Shown here piece after piece: positions 5,029 through 5,600 of a DNA stretch of 5,600 nucleotides (positions within the stretch are counted from its first letter, which is position 1; each line of letters begins with the position of its first letter). A program made the translations under genes and the position numbers. The notes under the pieces were generated by a model, which was given only the letters and a program-made list of their open reading frames with translations, did no database searches and was not told the origin of the DNA. Where the stretch lies: positions 1 to 5,600 of the forward strand of contig CALHBZ010000335.1 in assembly GCA_937930605.1 (NCBI GenBank). Direction: 5' to 3'. This DNA comes from Streptococcus oralis. GTDB lineage: Bacteria; Bacillota; Bacilli; Lactobacillales; Streptococcaceae.

Positions 5029-5600
5029 GTGAAAGAAAAACAATTTTGGAATCAAATCTTAGAATTGGCTCAAGAAAGATTGACACGTTCTATGTACGAT
5101 TTCTATGCCACACCTGCTGAACTCATAAAAGTGGAGGGAAATGTAGCTACTATCTTTTTACCTAGACCTGAAATGGAAATGGTTTGGAAAAAACAGCTCA
5201 AGGATATCATTGTGGCCGCTGGTTTTGAAGTTTATGATACTGAAATAAAAACTCAATTTGTCCTAACAAAACCTGAGGAAGAATCTTCAACCTATGTCAT
5301 GGATTCTGAAAATAGCAATCATTATGTTACTTCACAGGCCAATCTTGCTATTCCATATTCTGAAACAGGATTGAAGGAAAAATATACCTTTGATAACTTT
5401 ATTCAAGGAGATGGGAATATATGGGCTAAGTCTGCTGCTCTGGCTGTTTCTGAAGACCTCGCCTTGACTTATAATCCCCTTTTCATTTATGGTGGTCCTG
5501 GACTAGGGAAAACTCACTTGCTAAACGCGATTGGAAATGAGATTCTGAAAAATATTCCTGATGCGCGTGTCAAGTACATTCCTGCCGAAAGTTTTATCAA
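5029..5600 (+). CDS. dnaA: DnaA, replication initiator (3' end off the right edge)
   Basis: DnaA is the AAA+ ATPase that binds DnaA boxes and opens oriC. The first 190 of about 453 codons are present. The start is GTG at 5029, with GGAGG at 5015-5019, nine bases upstream; no in-frame ATG near it would keep the family start [11 protein letters not shown]. Domain I is about 1-80. It includes W7 and F25, and W53 in the [14 protein letters not shown] region that binds helicase or other DnaA copies. Domain II is the variable linker, about 81-108, rich in Glu, Ser and Asn. Domain III begins near [13 protein letters not shown] (118-130) and has the Walker A motif [10 protein letters not shown] (155-164). 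Walker B, the arginine finger and the DNA-binding domain IV are beyond the edge. The linker differs clearly from the pneumococcal one as I remember it, while the ATPase domain is nearly the same. Confidence 0.97.
   Translation, partial: MKEKQFWNQILELAQERLTRSMYDFYATPAELIKVEGNVATIFLPRPEMEMVWKKQLKDIIVAAGFEVYDTEIKTQFVLTKPEEESSTYVMDSENSNHYVTSQANLAIPYSETGLKEKYTFDNFIQGDGNIWAKSAALAVSEDLALTYNPLFIYGGPGLGKTHLLNAIGNEILKNIPDARVKYIPAESFI

Noticed and set aside
4923..5120. 65-codon open frame across oriC into dnaA
   Set aside because: It runs through the DnaA boxes and then out of frame into dnaA, whose start and family N-terminus are certain.
1..5600. Insertion sequences, BOX/RUP-type repeats, CRISPR arrays, phage or defence genes
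   Set aside because: No transposase, long terminal repeats, regularly spaced repeats or foreign-looking genes were seen; all intergenic regions are short and accounted for by promoters, terminators, the tRNA or oriC.

Overview
This is the origin-proximal chromosome segment of a Mitis-group streptococcus: the competence locus comCDE, tRNA-Arg, rlmH, htrA, parB, oriC and dnaA. The gene order is the one I know from Streptococcus pneumoniae. The low G+C content, the 24-residue double-glycine ComC leader, the ComE box and the CiaR box all fit. The mature competence peptide is neither of the two common pneumococcal types. From memory it looks most like a peptide reported from S. oralis. ParB and the N-terminal parts of ComD and DnaA also differ from the pneumococcal proteins as I remember them. 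I therefore favour S. oralis, S. mitis, S. infantis or a close relative over S. pneumoniae, without a species call.

Layout. The left half is read on the minus strand. From right to left it carries rlmH (2610-2131), tRNA-Arg(UCU) with its own promoter and terminator, and then comC (1850-1725), comD (1704-385) and comE (388 to beyond the left edge). The right half is read on the plus strand: htrA (2796-3989), parB (4047-4805), the oriC intergenic region with clustered DnaA boxes, and dnaA (from 5029, cut by the right edge). The rlmH-htrA gap is a divergent promoter region that also holds several DnaA-box-like 9-mers. No intergenic gap exceeds about 225 bases.

How the genes work together. ComC is the precursor of the competence pheromone, ComD its membrane histidine-kinase receptor and ComE the response regulator. 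ComE binds the direct repeat upstream of comC, which closes a positive feedback loop. htrA has a textbook CiaR site. In the pneumococcus the CiaRH/HtrA branch dampens competence, partly because HtrA degrades the peptide, so activator and damper lie within 3 kb of each other. ParB and DnaA serve origin segregation and replication initiation. Origin proximity gives comCDE a raised copy number when initiation outpaces elongation, a known trigger of pneumococcal competence.

I see no unknown multi-gene system, mobile element, CRISPR array or broken gene. The observations most worth following are the uncommon pheromone type with its matching divergent receptor domain, the DnaA-box cluster upstream of htrA (about 2.3 kb from the dnaA-side cluster), the 21-bp DnaA-box palindrome next to the dnaA promoter, and small palindromes in the comC leader and between htrA and parB.
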